The notes under the pieces are model-generated. The model worked only from the letters and a program-made list of their open reading frames with translations. It had not been told where the DNA came from and ran no database searches. 12,322 nucleotides of DNA. It comes from CAYGHG01 sp964349515. Its GTDB lineage: Bacteria; Oederibacteriota; PGYV01; CAYGHG01. The stretch covers positions 1 to 12,322 of the forward strand of contig CAYGHG010000076.1 in NCBI GenBank assembly GCA_964349515.1, read 5' to 3'. Both the position numbers and the translations under genes were made by a program. Shown in pieces: positions 11,503-12,322 of the stretch. Numbering within the stretch: position 1 is the first letter of the stretch; each line of letters begins with the position of its first letter.

Positions 11503-11928
11503 CATATTCAGCCCTGAGGCGGCGTCAATTCCCTTTGACGCCTTTGCGCCCTTTACCTCAACAAGCAGTGCTTCAATTACCATAAAAACCTTTACGTTTT
11601 TTCTCAAACAGCCTGTGATAGTGCGTTTGTTCTTTCCCATTGAAGTATGAAGGTGAACGTATTTTTCCCCTTTTTTCCCGGTAAAGAGCGAGCCTGTCCC
11701 GAAAACCTCCCACGCGCCGTCAAATTTCAGCCAGTTCGGCTGAGGGGGTATTACGGGTTTTTTCGGGCCCGCAGCCATTTCACCCTTATGAAGCGCCCCT
11801 AAAAATGTTATGAAACCTGCGGCAATCTTTTTTTTAACGGCAAACTTTTCAAGTTCAAGGTTAAAATCATCGCCGTGCTCAAAACGCAGCACAAAAACCC
11901 TGCCCTGCCGGCCCTGCGTATGCTTCAT
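11488..11928 (-). CDS. PPC/DUF296 domain protein
   Basis: The 146-residue protein is one PPC (plant and prokaryote conserved, DUF296) domain: VFVLRFEHGDDFNLELEKFA (11-30), AAGFITFLGAL (36-46), GTGSLF (77-82), KYVHLHTSMGKNKRTITGCL (89-108) and VIEALLVEV (117-125). Prokaryotic members are small trimers of unclear function, and many bind a metal through conserved histidines. H92 and H94 are kept. The position that is commonly the His of a GGH-L motif is here Cys107 (TGCL), so metal binding may differ. It starts 9 bp after the YdbC-type gene, and its GAGGAG ribosome site overlaps that gene's stop codon. Any DNA-binding role, as in plant AHL proteins, cannot be inferred because the AT-hook is absent. 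Confidence 0.9.
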   Translation of the reverse strand: MKHTQGRQGRVFVLRFEHGDDFNLELEKFAVKKKIAAGFITFLGALHKGEMAAGPKKPVIPPQPNWLKFDGAWEVFGTGSLFTGKKGEKYVHLHTSMGKNKRTITGCLRKNVKVFMVIEALLVEVKGAKASKGIDAASGLNMLKIG

Positions 11929-11937
11929 CTTTTCTCC

Positions 11938-12174
11938 TCAGATTTCCAGCGTATCAACGTCAATAGCGTTAAGCATTTCCTTTATTTTTTTTACCTCGTC
12001 TTTGTTCAGGGTGATACCCTTTGACATTTTCTGGTGGCTTGTATCCCACGAACGTATGTCAAGTTTGGCCGCCTTTGAATTCCACGAAATAATATTCATC
12101 TCTTTTTTCCACCCGCCCGACCCCTCGCTTATTACTCCAAGCTGTTTTACTATGTCCCACTTTACTTCCGGCAT
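11938..12174 (-). CDS. PC4/YdbC-family ssDNA-binding protein
   Basis: The 78-residue protein resembles the YdbC family, bacterial relatives of the transcription coactivator PC4/p15, which bind single-stranded DNA as dimers through a curved beta sheet. The length fits. Diagnostic stretches are KWDIVKQLGVISEGSGGWKK (5-24), EMNIISWNSKAAKLDIRSWD (25-44) and KMSKGITLNKDEVKKIKEML (49-68): four strands and a helix. The start has a GGGAGG ribosome site 6 nt upstream (12181-12186). It is the first gene of a two-gene unit with the PPC protein. A nucleoid or repair role would suit the family; nothing nearby narrows it. Confidence 0.9.
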   Translation of the reverse strand: MPEVKWDIVKQLGVISEGSGGWKKEMNIISWNSKAAKLDIRSWDTSHQKMSKGITLNKDEVKKIKEMLNAIDVDTLEI

Positions 12175-12207
12175 ATAAAACCTCCCATGTAAATTATTTT
12201 ATAACCC

Positions 12208-12236
12208 ACTATACCACAATCCCGCTAAAGGTTCAG
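12208..12236 (-). promoter_or_regulatory. possible promoter of the YdbC-PPC unit
   Basis: CTGAAC (12236-12231), a 17-bp spacer and TATAGT (12213-12208) on the minus strand give a plausible but weak sigma70 match, with a start near 12201 and a leader of about 27 nt carrying the GGGAGG site. Other AT-rich hexamers nearby (TATAAA at 12204-12199) could serve instead. Confidence 0.35.
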
Positions 12237-12253
12237 AGCTTATTTTTAATCTG

Positions 12254-12322
12254 AGTCCACAGTTTATAGTCCACAGTTTATAGTCCACAGTTTATAGTCC
12301 ACAGTTTATAGTCCACAGTTTA
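12254..12322. repeat. 14-bp tandem repeat at the window edge
   Basis: AGTCCACAGTTTAT repeats with period 14 from 12254: four perfect units and 13 bases of a fifth, cut by the window end. It is non-coding and lies upstream of the YdbC-type gene. The true array length cannot be seen. Confidence 0.95.

Overview
The window reads as chromosome from a diderm (Gram-negative-type) bacterium of an uncultivated or poorly sampled lineage. It carries an ExbB/ExbD/TonB energy-transducing set, signal peptides followed by beta-barrel-like proteins, a periplasm-type LysM protein, ordinary housekeeping genes (RNase HII, YraN, RsfS) and sigma70-consensus promoters. UGA acts as a stop (several ATGA overlaps), so the standard bacterial code applies. 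Base composition is intermediate. The phylum cannot be fixed from the sequence; the Lys/Ala-rich tails, long TPR protein and repeat-rich intergenic DNA would suit a candidate phylum such as Goldbacteria or Elusimicrobia-like groups, but that is a guess.

All protein genes lie on the minus strand, so they are read here from right to left. At the right edge (12254-12322) is a 14-bp tandem repeat that runs off the window. Next comes a two-gene unit: a PC4/YdbC-type ssDNA-binding protein (11938-12174) and a PPC/DUF296 protein (11488-11928). An extended -10 promoter (11474-11502) starts a second unit: a MORN-like protein (11141-11437), a STAS anti-anti-sigma-like protein (10775-11116) and a small exported beta-barrel-like protein (10031-10771).

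The 9629-10030 stretch has no protein gene but is dense with signals: a long inverted repeat (9928-10007), a strong extended -10 promoter (9896-9923), a roughly 133-nt structured candidate RNA (9757-9889) ending in a near-perfect terminator, and a full-consensus promoter (9651-9679). That last promoter drives tRNA-Gly(GCC) (9554-9628) and, 8 nt after its CCA, a LysM gene (8831-9535).

A hairpin plus U-tract (8778-8820) separates the LysM gene from a long, tightly packed gene train: a 995-residue exported TPR protein, an outer-membrane barrel, ExbB, ExbD, TonB, RsfS with an 80-residue basic tail, a ribbon-helix-helix-like protein, RNase HII and YraN. Several junctions are ATGA overlaps, so the train is probably one operon. 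The first five genes look like a dedicated trans-envelope machine: an inner-membrane proton-driven motor, a TonB-type periplasmic link, an outer-membrane barrel and a large TPR scaffold. The rest are housekeeping genes. The left edge (1-416) is a 186-bp tandem repeat with a decayed third unit running into the 3' end of yraN.

The two most unusual items are the orphan structured RNA with its C-rich loop and the terminator that abuts the ribosome-binding site of the TPR gene.
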